From Thauera sedimentorum (GTDB lineage Bacteria > Pseudomonadota > Gammaproteobacteria > Burkholderiales > Rhodocyclaceae), in contig NZ_JACTAH010000002.1 in assembly GCF_014489115.1 (NCBI RefSeq), positions 930,001 to 994,000 on the forward strand: a DNA stretch of 64,000 nucleotides, given 5' to 3'. Shown here piece after piece: positions 1 to 7,416 of the stretch (the first letter of the stretch is position 1; every line of letters starts with the position of its first letter). The notes below the pieces were generated by a model. That model ran no database searches and was not told the origin of the DNA. It saw only the letters and a list, made by a program, of their open reading frames with translations. The position numbers and the translations under genes are program-made.

Positions 1-644
1 ACTTCAACCTCACGGTGTTCCGCAACGACTTCAAGGACAAGATCATGTCCGGCGAGGCCACGCAGAGCTGCGACGTCACCGGCGGCGTGCGTCCGTGCGT
101 GAATCTCGGTGACTACACCAGCCTCGGCTACACCAGCTACAGCCAGAAGATCAACGTGGACGAAGCCCGCATCCAGGGCGTGGAAATCGCCGGGCGCTGG
201 CAGATGCTGAACACGCTGGCGCTGCGCGGCAACTACACCTACACCGACAGCGAGCAGCTGAGCGGCGCCGACAGGGGCCTGCCGCTGACCAACTCGGCCA
301 AGCACATGCTCAACGCTACGCTCGACTGGCAGGCCATGCCCAAGCTCAACGTGTTCCTCACCATGGAGGCGCGCTCCAAGCGCTACCGTGGCAAGGACGC
401 GGACAACAAGCCCCGCTACTTCAAGGACTACGAGGTCTTCCACCTCGGGGCGAGCTACGCGCTGTCGAAGAACTTCACGCTCAATGCGCGCGTGAACAAC
501 CTGCTGGACGAGGACTTCACCACCTACTCCTTCGTGAGCTGCACCAGCGGCAGCCAGTGCGTGGGCGGCTGGGCGCCGGAGGACGATTACAACAACAAGG
601 ACAAGGCCCGCAGTTTCTGGGTCAGCCTGAACGCCCGCTTCTGA
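1..644 (+). CDS. TonB-dependent receptor, C-terminal part (gene starts before the window)
   Basis: This is the last 213 or so residues of an outer-membrane TonB-dependent receptor, read in the frame that opens at base 3; the signal peptide, plug and first strands lie upstream of the window. The visible part has alternating barrel strands (for example GRWQMLNTLALRGNYTYTDS and FTLNARVNNLLDEDF), the NLLD(E) turn typical of the penultimate strands, and a terminal aromatic residue (…SLNARF) as needed for barrel assembly. An extracellular loop carries two cysteine pairs (C…VRPC and SCTSGSQC). The substrate cannot be read from this part. The following PepSY, DUF2271, DUF4198 and flavoprotein genes suggest a ferric-chelate receptor, which is an inference from context. 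Confidence 0.9.
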   Translation, partial: FNLTVFRNDFKDKIMSGEATQSCDVTGGVRPCVNLGDYTSLGYTSYSQKINVDEARIQGVEIAGRWQMLNTLALRGNYTYTDSEQLSGADRGLPLTNSAKHMLNATLDWQAMPKLNVFLTMEARSKRYRGKDADNKPRYFKDYEVFHLGASYALSKNFTLNARVNNLLDEDFTTYSFVSCTSGSQCVGGWAPEDDYNNKDKARSFWVSLNARF

Positions 645-777
645 CGCGGTCGTGAGGTCGAAGGCGGGTCCGTCGCCGTTTGCGGCGCGACCCGCCCCGG
701 CCCGCGCGCCGTCGTCCGGAGCTCCGGTGTTCCGGCCCTTGGCCGCAGCAAGGACACCTTTTCCGCACCCGATCCGT

Positions 778-1464
778 ATGCCTACCTACCCTCCGCCTTC
801 CGCTGACGCATCTTCCGCCACCGCCATCGCCGCGCCCGCGCCGCCTCGTGCGCGCCGGGCAGCGTGGCTGCGCACCCTGCACCAATGGCACTGGGTGAGC
901 TCCGCGCTGTGTCTGTTCGGCATGCTGCTGTTCGCGGTCACCGGCATCACGCTCAACCATTCGGGTGCCATCGAGTCGCGCCCGCAGGTGGAGACGCGCA
1001 GCGCCGGCCTGCCGCAGGCGCTGCTCCTGGCCTTGCGCGAGCAGGCCGGGCGGATGGAGGGCGAGGAGGCCGCCTTGCCGCCGGCCGCGGAGCGCTGGCT
1101 GGCCGAGGTCCTCGACGTCCGGCCCGCCGGTCGTGCGGCCGAGTGGGCAGAGGACGAGGTCTATCTGGCGCTGCCGCGCCCGGGCGGCGACGCCTGGCTG
1201 AGGTTCGACCTGCAGAGCGGCGAGGCCGAGTACGAGCTGACCGACCGCGGGCTGATCGCCTGGCTCAACGACCTGCACAAGGGGCGCAACAGCGGCGCGG
1301 CCTGGAGCCTGTTCATCGACCTGTTCGCGCTGGCCTGCGTGGTCTTCTCGATCACCGGCCTGCTCATCCTGCAGGTCCACGCCGCCAGTCGCGCCGCCGT
1401 GTGGCCGGTGGTAGGCCTCGGGGTGGTGCTGCCGGCGCTGCTGGTCATCCTCTTTATTCACTAG
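778..1464 (+). CDS. PepSY-associated transmembrane protein
   Basis: A 228-residue inner-membrane protein. A membrane segment at about 39-60 follows the short amphipathic stretch LRTLHQWHWVSS, which is typical of PepSY-associated TM proteins (helix after an R-x-x-H-x-W-H motif). A periplasmic domain of about 110 residues follows (LDVRPAGR…VYLALPRPGG…RFDLQSGE), then two closing membrane segments at about 178-203 and 207-227. The start at MPTYPPP was preferred because the in-frame upstream extension to 652 is low-complexity and runs up against the receptor stop; no strong ribosome site is visible for either start. Members of this family often sit beside siderophore receptors and may help reduce or release iron. 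That role here is inferred. Confidence 0.8.
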   Translation: MPTYPPPSADASSATAIAAPAPPRARRAAWLRTLHQWHWVSSALCLFGMLLFAVTGITLNHSGAIESRPQVETRSAGLPQALLLALREQAGRMEGEEAALPPAAERWLAEVLDVRPAGRAAEWAEDEVYLALPRPGGDAWLRFDLQSGEAEYELTDRGLIAWLNDLHKGRNSGAAWSLFIDLFALACVVFSITGLLILQVHAASRAAVWPVVGLGVVLPALLVILFIH

Positions 1465-1478
1465 TTGTGGAGCATCCC

Positions 1479-1991
1479 ATGCACAAGACCGTGCTTCTCG
1501 CCCTCGGCCTGCTCGTGGCGGCGCCGGCGCTCTCCGCCGGCATCGAGGTCGACATCGAACTGCCGCGCATCGACGTGGCCGACTACCGGCGCCCCTATGT
1601 CGCGGTGTGGCTGGAACGCCCCGACAACAGCGTGGCCGCCAATCTGGCCGTCTGGTACGACGTGAAGATGCGCAACGGCGAAGGTACCAAGTGGCTGAAG
1701 GACATCCGCCAGTGGTGGCGGCGCGCCGGACGCGACATGCAGGTGCCGGTGGATGGCGTCACCAGCGCGACCCGCCATCCCGGCGCGCACCGGCTCGCTT
1801 TCACGGCCGGCGACGCGCCCCTGGGCGAACTGGCGGCCGGATCGTATCGCCTGGTGGTCGAGGCCTCGCGCGAGCACGGTGGCCGCGAAGTGCTGACGCT
1901 GCCCTTCGACTGGCCGCCGCGTGAGGCTGTGGTGCGCGAGGCGCGCGGGGAGCGCGAACTGGGCAAGGTCGCCGTGCACCTGAAGCCCTGA
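1479..1991 (+). CDS. DUF2271 family periplasmic protein
   Basis: A 170-residue protein with a clear signal peptide (MHKTVLLALGLLVAAPALSA). The mature part is a single beta-rich domain with the family's conserved core: AVWLERPDNSVAANLAVWYD, the WLKDIRQWWRR helix and the DGVTSATRHPG turn. It starts 15 bases after the PepSY-type gene and precedes the DUF4198 gene, so it is probably in one operon. DUF2271 proteins have no assigned biochemical function that I can state. The recurrent company of PepSY proteins and TonB receptors points to a periplasmic accessory role in iron uptake or reduction, which is an inference. Confidence 0.8.
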   Translation: MHKTVLLALGLLVAAPALSAGIEVDIELPRIDVADYRRPYVAVWLERPDNSVAANLAVWYDVKMRNGEGTKWLKDIRQWWRRAGRDMQVPVDGVTSATRHPGAHRLAFTAGDAPLGELAAGSYRLVVEASREHGGREVLTLPFDWPPREAVVREARGERELGKVAVHLKP

Positions 1992-2020
1992 ATTCCATCA
2001 TCGACAGGAGTGTATTCACC

Positions 2021-2821
2021 ATGATCAAGCACCGCATCGCCCTCGCCGCGCTGACCGCCACCCTGGCCGCACCGCTGGCCCAGGCCCACGAAACCTGGCT
2101 GGTGCCCTCGTCCACCGTGCTGTCCAGCAATGGCTATGTGACCGTGGATGCGGCCGTGTCGAACCAGGTCTTCCACTTCAACTACCGCCCCTTGAGCGTC
2201 GGCCAGAGCCTGTCCATCCTGGCGGCCGACGGTAGCGCGGTGCAGGCCGAGAACCTGGTGCAGGGCCAGCTGCGCAGCGTGTTCGACGTCAAGCTCGACG
2301 CCCCCGGCACCTACCGCATCGCGGTGGCCAACGCGGCCGTGATGGCGAGCTGGAAGGAGAACGGCCAGCCCAAGCGCATGCGCGGCACGCAGGCCGAGAT
2401 CGCCGAGAAGGTGCCGGCAGGCGCCACCGACCTGGTGCTGCGCGAGAACGCCACGCGCATCGAGACCTTCGTCACGGTGGGCAGCCCCACCGAACTGAAG
2501 CCGGTGGGTGAGGGGCTGGAGATGGTGCCGGTCACCCACCCGAACGATCTGTACGCCGGCGAGGAGGTCAGCTTCGCCTTCCATGCCAACGGCCAGGTTG
2601 CCGGGCAGTTGAAGGTCGCCATCGTCGAGGGCGGTACCCGCTATCGCGACCAGCTCGACAAGGTGGAACTGCTCCCCGATGAGCAGGGGCGCATCCGGCA
2701 TACCTTCGCCCGCCCCGGCCTGTACTACCTCAACGCGGTGATGACCGGCAAGAGCCCGAGCAACCCGGACATGGAACGCCGCATGGCCTACACCGCCACC
2801 CTGGAAGTCTTGCCGCAGTGA
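2021..2821 (+). CDS. DUF4198 family periplasmic protein
   Basis: A 266-residue exported protein preceded by a good ribosome site (GACAGGAG). The signal peptide ends near LAQAHETW, and the His right after cleavage (HETWLVPS) is the hallmark N-terminus of DUF4198/NikM-like proteins, where it can bind metal. Beta-sandwich repeats follow (VTVDAAVSNQVF, YRIAVANAAV, LYAGEEVSFAFHANGQ), ending with the characteristic RIRHTFARPGLYYLNA strand. Related proteins are periplasmic components of metal or cobalt/nickel uptake systems. The metal here is unknown, but the receptor and reductase neighbours favour iron. Same strand and close spacing suggest cotranscription with both neighbours. Confidence 0.82.
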   Translation: MIKHRIALAALTATLAAPLAQAHETWLVPSSTVLSSNGYVTVDAAVSNQVFHFNYRPLSVGQSLSILAADGSAVQAENLVQGQLRSVFDVKLDAPGTYRIAVANAAVMASWKENGQPKRMRGTQAEIAEKVPAGATDLVLRENATRIETFVTVGSPTELKPVGEGLEMVPVTHPNDLYAGEEVSFAFHANGQVAGQLKVAIVEGGTRYRDQLDKVELLPDEQGRIRHTFARPGLYYLNAVMTGKSPSNPDMERRMAYTATLEVLPQ

Positions 2822-2849
2822 GGGGGCGAGGCCGCCCCGCAGTGACCGG

Positions 2850-4229
2850 ATGCCCGGCATGCTGAGCACGCTGGATGCCGGCCGCTGGCTGGCGGCCGGC
2901 GGCGTTCTGGCCGCCTATGCCGCGCTGTGCTGGCAATGCCTGGGCAGGGCGCGGCGGCGCACGCCGTCGGCGTCGGAGACCGCCGCCGACGGCGTTCTGA
3001 TCGCCTACGCCAGCCAGAGCGGGCAGGCGCTGGAGCTGGCCGAGCAGGCTGCGCAGACCCTGGGCACGGCCGGGGTGCCCGCCATCTGCCTGCCGCTGGA
3101 GCGCGTCGATCTCGCCCGCCTGCAGACCTGCCGGCAAGCGCTCTTCGTGGTCAGTACCTGCGGCGAGGGCGACGCGCCCGACAATGCGGCCGGCTTCGTC
3201 GATCGATACCTGCACGTGGCCGCGGACCTGCCCGCGCTGCGATACGGGGTGCTGGCCCTGGGCGATGCCAGCTATGCGCGTTTCTGCGCCTTCGGCCGCC
3301 GGCTGGACGCCTGGCTGCAGCGCAGTGGCGCCCGTCCCTTGTTCGACCGCATCGAGGTGGACCGCATGGCGCCCGCTGCGCTGGCGCACTGGCAGCACCG
3401 CCTGGCTAGTGTCGGCGGGCTGTCCGAAGCGTCTGCACCGGCGGTGACGCGCGCGCCCCTGCAGCACTGGTGCCTGCGCAGCAGCCGGCTGCTGAATGCC
3501 GGCAGTGCGGGCTGGCCGGTGTATCAGGTCGAACTGCAGGCGGTGGATGCCGCCGGCGCGCCGTGCGCGCTGCCCGACTGGGAGCCTGGCGACCTGCTGC
3601 AACTCTTCCCCCCCGGAGAGGATGAACGCCCGCGGGATTACTCGATTGCCTCGCTGCCCGCGAGCGGCATGGCGCAACTGCTGGTGCGCGAGGTGCGCGA
3701 CGAGGACGGACGTCCGGGGTGCATGTCGGCCCTGCTCGGCGGTGCGGCGCAAACCGGGACGAGCTTCGCCGGCCGGGTGCGGGCGCACCCCGGCTTCCGC
3801 CTGGGCGCCAATGCCACCCGGCCGCTGATCCTGATCGGCAACGGCACCGGCCTGGCGGGCTTGCTGGCACACCTGCGCTGGCGGGCACAGCAGGGCGACG
3901 GGCGCAACTGGCTGATCTTCGGCGAACGCCAGGCTGCCTTCGACGCCCTGCATGCCGACGAGCTCGCCAGCCTCGAGGCGCGCGACCTGCTCGCCCGCTG
4001 CGACCGGGTGTTCTCGCGCGATGCGCCGGCAGGCGAGTACGTGCAGCACCGCCTCGAGCGCGCCGCGGACACCCTGCGCGAATGGGTGGAGGGCGGCGCG
4101 GCGATCTATGTCTGCGGCAACGCGGTCGGCATGGCCCCGGCGGTGCACGAGACCCTCGGCCGCCTGCTCGGGGCGGATGCGCTCGCCCGGCTGGCTGAGG
4201 AGGGGCGCTACCGGCGCGACGTTTATTGA
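2850..4229 (+). CDS. Membrane-anchored flavodoxin/FAD/NADPH reductase (sulfite reductase alpha-like)
   Basis: A 459-residue diflavin reductase. An N-terminal membrane segment (about 11-34) is followed by a flavodoxin domain at about 48-185 (IAYASQSGQALELAEQAA FMN-phosphate loop; STCGEGDAPDNA; LGDASYARFCAFGRRLD). An FAD domain follows with the RDYSIAS motif (about 262-268), then an NADPH domain with IGNGTGLAGLLAHL, CGNAVGM and the family's terminal YRRDVY. It is shorter than sulfite reductase CysJ (about 600 residues) because the connecting domain is reduced. In related loci a PepSY domain is fused to this reductase; here a separate PepSY-type gene lies upstream. It probably passes electrons from NADPH across or at the membrane, perhaps to reduce imported ferric chelates (inferred). 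Confidence 0.85.
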   Translation: MPGMLSTLDAGRWLAAGGVLAAYAALCWQCLGRARRRTPSASETAADGVLIAYASQSGQALELAEQAAQTLGTAGVPAICLPLERVDLARLQTCRQALFVVSTCGEGDAPDNAAGFVDRYLHVAADLPALRYGVLALGDASYARFCAFGRRLDAWLQRSGARPLFDRIEVDRMAPAALAHWQHRLASVGGLSEASAPAVTRAPLQHWCLRSSRLLNAGSAGWPVYQVELQAVDAAGAPCALPDWEPGDLLQLFPPGEDERPRDYSIASLPASGMAQLLVREVRDEDGRPGCMSALLGGAAQTGTSFAGRVRAHPGFRLGANATRPLILIGNGTGLAGLLAHLRWRAQQGDGRNWLIFGERQAAFDALHADELASLEARDLLARCDRVFSRDAPAGEYVQHRLERAADTLREWVEGGAAIYVCGNAVGMAPAVHETLGRLLGADALARLAEEGRYRRDVY

Positions 4230-4293
4230 GGCGAGGCGCGGGCCCTGCCGCCAAGCCATCGGGATTCAACACTTCAACCACAGGAGATCGATC

Positions 4294-4680
4294 ATGAAGA
4301 AACTGCCGGTTCTCGCCCTCATCGCGGCGTGCGCGGTATGGACCCCGGCCGCGCAGGCCGATGACGCCGCTGCGGCTCCGCGGGTGGACCACTACCAGGC
4401 CCGCCAGGCCGACGACATCGAGCAGACCATCGCCAACCTGCGCGAGGCCAACCAGCAGCTCGAAGCCATCCTGGCCGGTGAGGTCGGCGAGTACGACATG
4501 CACGACGTGCACAGCCTGAGCTACACCATCGAGGACAGCCTCGCCCGTCTTTCCGAACACCTGCTCGAAATGAAGGACATCGCCGGCGACATGCACTTCG
4601 CCTCCGAAGGGCTGAAGCGCGACGACGTGATCGAGCACGGCAAGGCCTACCTGTCGGGCGTGCGCAAGATCATCGATTGA
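4294..4680 (+). CDS. Small periplasmic helical protein (DUF6746-like)
   Basis: A 128-residue protein with a typical signal peptide ending in AQADDAAAA and the ribosome site CAGGAG seven bases before the start. The mature part is predicted to be almost wholly helical, with an acidic heptad-like stretch (DIEQTIANLREANQQLEAIL) and two histidines in YDMHDVHSLSYTIEDS. It resembles small periplasmic proteins found at the end of iron-uptake gene sets in betaproteobacteria. The family name is recalled rather than checked, and the function is unknown. It ends this plus-strand gene group. Confidence 0.72.
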   Translation: MKKLPVLALIAACAVWTPAAQADDAAAAPRVDHYQARQADDIEQTIANLREANQQLEAILAGEVGEYDMHDVHSLSYTIEDSLARLSEHLLEMKDIAGDMHFASEGLKRDDVIEHGKAYLSGVRKIID

Positions 4681-4736
4681 TCGGTGGGGGGCAGTGCGGT
4701 CGTCCCGGCCGGGCGCCGGACGGCGGCACCTTGCAG

Positions 4737-4940
4737 TCAGGAGACGTTCATTCCGCCACTGGCCGGGGGCATGCCGGACCGGGACAGTTCCCGTACGGCG
4801 CGACCCAGCGGTCCATGTCCCGTCAGTCGCGCCGGCAGCGGTGCCGTCGTGGCCCGTAGGGCGGTTTGCCAGCGGGTGAAAAGCGCCAGCGATGCCGTTT
4901 CGAACTCGTCCCCGGAGAACGGTCGTGTACGACGGTTCAT
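4737..4940 (-). CDS. Hypothetical small protein, coupled to the upstream small ORF
   Basis: A 67-residue ORF whose ATG overlaps the stop of the upstream small gene as ATGA, the usual sign of translational coupling. The product starts MNRRTRPFSGDEFETAS and has one predicted amphipathic helix (LALFTRWQTALRATTAPL); there is no signal peptide or membrane segment. I do not recognise the family. The overlap with a gene that has a strong ribosome site and a Fur-like box is the main support for it being real. It may be an iron-responsive small protein, which is inference from position. Confidence 0.5.
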   Translation of the reverse strand: MNRRTRPFSGDEFETASLALFTRWQTALRATTAPLPARLTGHGPLGRAVRELSRSGMPPASGGMNVS

Positions 4941-5143
4941 CTCGGTGCGACCGCATCGAGCAAGTGCTCCAGCGCGCAGCATGAAGCGTCGACCGCCGGG
5001 TCGGCGCTGTAGAGCTGGAGATGATCGATTGCCAGGCGCGCCTGGCGTTCGGCGCGCGGGCAGCCGGAGCCCATGTAATGGTGCAAGTTCTGGACCGCGC
5101 TGTTGACCAGGCTCAGTACGGCATTCGCGTCAGTGGTGTGCAT
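4937..5143 (-). CDS. Hypothetical small protein with Fur-like box upstream
   Basis: A 68-residue cytosolic protein, mostly helical (ANAVLSLVNSAVQNLHHYMG; AERQARLAIDHLQLY), with three cysteines (GCPR, SCC). On the minus strand the start is preceded by CGGAGG at ideal spacing, and a Fur-like AT-rich box lies about 25-40 bases further up. It is transcribed away from the heme-receptor operon, so both probably respond to iron. I do not recognise the family; the function is unknown. Confidence 0.6.
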   Translation of the reverse strand: MHTTDANAVLSLVNSAVQNLHHYMGSGCPRAERQARLAIDHLQLYSADPAVDASCCALEHLLDAVAPR

Positions 5144-5167
5144 GGGCGCCTCCGGGAGTTATGTTAG

Positions 5168-5185
5168 AAATGATAATCGTTCGCG
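5168..5185. promoter_or_regulatory. Fur-like box (small-ORF side)
   Basis: AAATGATAATCGTTCGCG is AT-rich within a very GC-rich background and matches the NATWAT-type repeats of a Fur site (AATGATAATCGTT). The 14-mer TGATAATCGTTCGC recurs exactly at 19046-19059 before another TonB receptor gene. It lies just upstream of the minus-strand small gene ending its start codon at 5143. Called by eye only. Confidence 0.6.
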
Positions 5186-5282
5186 AATAAAGCGCAAGGT
5201 GGCGGCAAGCTCGTCTCAGGCGCTCTTTCCATTCGGGGCGGGCTCGCTGGCGATTCGGCGGGCATGACTTGATTGTAGAAAA

Positions 5283-5301
5283 GAGAATCATTATCATTAA
5301 T
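5283..5301. promoter_or_regulatory. Fur-like box (receptor side)
   Basis: The stretch GAGAATCATTATCATTAAT, read on the other strand, gives AATGATAATGATTCTC, which is two and a half hexamers of the Fur consensus. It sits about 105 bases before the receptor start at 5408 and probably places the receptor-chelatase operon under iron control. Called by eye. Confidence 0.65.
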
Positions 5302-5407
5302 ACATTCGTGCTTTCGGAGCCAATGCCTCCGTTTTCCCCAACCCCTTAGCCAGCAACCGATTTCACCGGGTGGATAGGTAGCCAGCCACGACTCCTTGGA
5401 GATCCTG

Positions 5408-7357
5408 ATGGTTCGCCTGTCCCCGTTGATGGTGTCCGCGTGCGCGGACACCAGACTTCGCCGTCTCTTTGTCCCGCTCCTGGCTTTCGTGGTGGCTGGC
5501 ACGCTGCCGCCGGTGGCGATCGCGGACTCGCCGCTGGACGAAATCGTCGTTACTGCCACCCAGCGTGAGCAGTCGGTGCGCGACACCCCGGCCGCCGCGG
5601 CCGTTGTCGGCCGCGACGACATCGAGGCCGCCGCGGCCGACAACGTGCTGGCCGCCGTGCGCGAGACCACCGGCGTCGGCTTGGTCGGCCAGAGCGTGGG
5701 CGGGCGCAAGACCATGTCGCTGCGCGGCATGGACGGCAAGCACACGCTGTATCTGGTCAACGGCCTGCGGGTGATCAACACCGACGACTGGGTGGGGCAT
5801 TCGGACTTCCAGTACGACTGGACGCCGGTCGATGGCATCGAGCGCATCGAGGTGGTGCGCGGGCCGATGTCGGTGCTGTACGGCTCCGACGCGGTTGGCG
5901 GCGTGGTCAACACCATCACCCGCCGCCCGGACGCGGAATGGCACGGCAGCGTGCGGCTGAGCGCGCGCGACGTGCGCGGCGCGGGCGATGGCGACTCGCT
6001 CGGCGGCGGCCTGCACCTGTCCGGCGCGCTGAGTGACACCCTGCGCCTGGCGGTCTCGGCCACCCGGCTGCAGCGCGATGCGCTCGAACTGGAGGAGGAT
6101 CCGGGCCTGTCGGAGATCGAGGGCACCGATCTTTCCGCCGGCCATGTGCTGCTTTCCTGGCAGCCCATGGCTGCGCACATGATCGATCTCGAACACCGTG
6201 CCAGCAACGAGGAGCGCGAGCGCGACCAGGTGCGCAGTGGGGTGTACTACCGCGACACCTACGACATCGAACGCTCGCAATCGGTCGCTACCTGGCGTGC
6301 CGACTGGAACGGGGTGGCCACCCAGCTGCGTGCCTGGGAGTCGGATTTCGAGGTCAGCAACTCGCGCACCAACGGGGTGGCGCCGACGCGGCCGCAGAGC
6401 ATGCGCGAACGCGGTACGGACGGCAGGGTCGGCTTTGCCGTCGGCGACATGCAGTACCTGACCGTCGGCGCCGACCTGCGTACCGAGACGCTGACCAACG
6501 CCGGTCTGGCCGGCGGCGAGGACGACGCCGATTTCCGCGCGTACTACGTACAGAACGAGATCGCGCTGCGCCCCGACCTGTTGCTCACCGTGGGGGTGCG
6601 CCGCGACCGCCACAGCATCTTCGGTGCGGAAACCAGCCCGCGGGCCTACCTGGTGTGGCACGCCTCCGATGCGTGGACGCTGCGCGGCGGCTATGGCGAA
6701 GGCTTCCGCGCGCCGACGCTCAAGCAGGCTTCCTCCAACTATGAGGGGGCCGAAGGGCCGCACACCTTCTACGGCAATTCCGACATTCGCCCGGAGACCA
6801 GCAAGTCGTGGGAGATCGGCGTGATCTACGCCTCCGGCCGCTTCGACTGGGAGGCCACCGCCTTCCGCAACAAGGTGACCGACCTGATCACCACCCGCCA
6901 GTTCAACCAGATCGGCCCGCGGCGCTTCTACATCTACGACAACGTCAATAACGCGCGCATCGACGGCATCGAGACCGCGCTGCGCATCGATCTCGGCCAC
7001 GGCTTCGAGGCCAGCGCTGGCGCCCAGTGGCTGGATACCGAGGACGAGACCACCGGCAAGCCGCTCAACGGCCGCACTGACCACCTGCTCAACGCGCGGC
7101 TGGGCTGGCGCGCCGGCCAGTGGGACGCCGGCTTGCGCGTCGAGCGCATGGGACCCCAGTACGTCAGCTCGGCCGACCGCAAGGCGCCGGCATACAACCT
7201 GGTGCATCTGAACGCGGGCTACGCGATCAACCGTCATTTCCGCGTCACCGGCGGCATCGACAACCTGACCGACGTGCGCCTGGCCGACAAGTCGGACCTG
7301 TTCAGCTACGCCGAGACCCCGCGCACCCTGCGCGTGGCGCTGCACGGTTCCTTCTGA
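5408..7357 (+). CDS. hmuR: TonB-dependent heme/hemoprotein-type receptor (HmuR-like)
   Basis: A 649-residue outer-membrane receptor. The ATG at 5408 was chosen over the upstream TTG because GGAGA lies at the right distance before it. Order of parts: signal peptide ending near VAIADSP; TonB box-like DEIVVTATQ; plug (about 40-160, with VRGPMSVLYGSDAVGGVVN); then a 22-strand-type barrel ending in a terminal Phe. Heme receptors carry FRAP and NPNL boxes flanking a conserved His; here FRAPTL is at about 433, GNSDIRPE stands in for NPNL, and a His lies between them (EGPHTFYGN). With the CobN-like and TolQ-like genes that follow, heme is the best guess for the substrate. A siderophore or other tetrapyrrole is the main alternative. 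Confidence 0.82.
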   Translation: MVRLSPLMVSACADTRLRRLFVPLLAFVVAGTLPPVAIADSPLDEIVVTATQREQSVRDTPAAAAVVGRDDIEAAAADNVLAAVRETTGVGLVGQSVGGRKTMSLRGMDGKHTLYLVNGLRVINTDDWVGHSDFQYDWTPVDGIERIEVVRGPMSVLYGSDAVGGVVNTITRRPDAEWHGSVRLSARDVRGAGDGDSLGGGLHLSGALSDTLRLAVSATRLQRDALELEEDPGLSEIEGTDLSAGHVLLSWQPMAAHMIDLEHRASNEERERDQVRSGVYYRDTYDIERSQSVATWRADWNGVATQLRAWESDFEVSNSRTNGVAPTRPQSMRERGTDGRVGFAVGDMQYLTVGADLRTETLTNAGLAGGEDDADFRAYYVQNEIALRPDLLLTVGVRRDRHSIFGAETSPRAYLVWHASDAWTLRGGYGEGFRAPTLKQASSNYEGAEGPHTFYGNSDIRPETSKSWEIGVIYASGRFDWEATAFRNKVTDLITTRQFNQIGPRRFYIYDNVNNARIDGIETALRIDLGHGFEASAGAQWLDTEDETTGKPLNGRTDHLLNARLGWRAGQWDAGLRVERMGPQYVSSADRKAPAYNLVHLNAGYAINRHFRVTGGIDNLTDVRLADKSDLFSYAETPRTLRVALHGSF

Positions 7358-7373
7358 TTGTCTTCAACGCCGT

Positions 7374-7394
7374 CCGCCCGCCCGTCGCGGGCGG
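7374..7394 (+). terminator. Hairpin between receptor and chelatase genes
   Basis: CCGCCCG and CGGGCGG can pair around a seven-base loop in the 59-base gap. There is no T-run, so it is more likely an attenuator or RNA-processing/stability hairpin than a full terminator. Confidence 0.3.
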
Positions 7395-7416
7395 TGGCCC
7401 TTCTGCGGACTAGCGC

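Noticed and set aside
622..1461. A 279-codon Arg/Gln-rich minus-strand frame opposite the PepSY-type gene
   Set aside because: No domain, no ribosome site, and it overlaps two plus-strand genes with good family matches.
5144..5407. A small RNA or riboswitch in the divergent region
   Set aside because: Only AT-rich Fur-like boxes stand out; no conserved fold could be recognised by eye.
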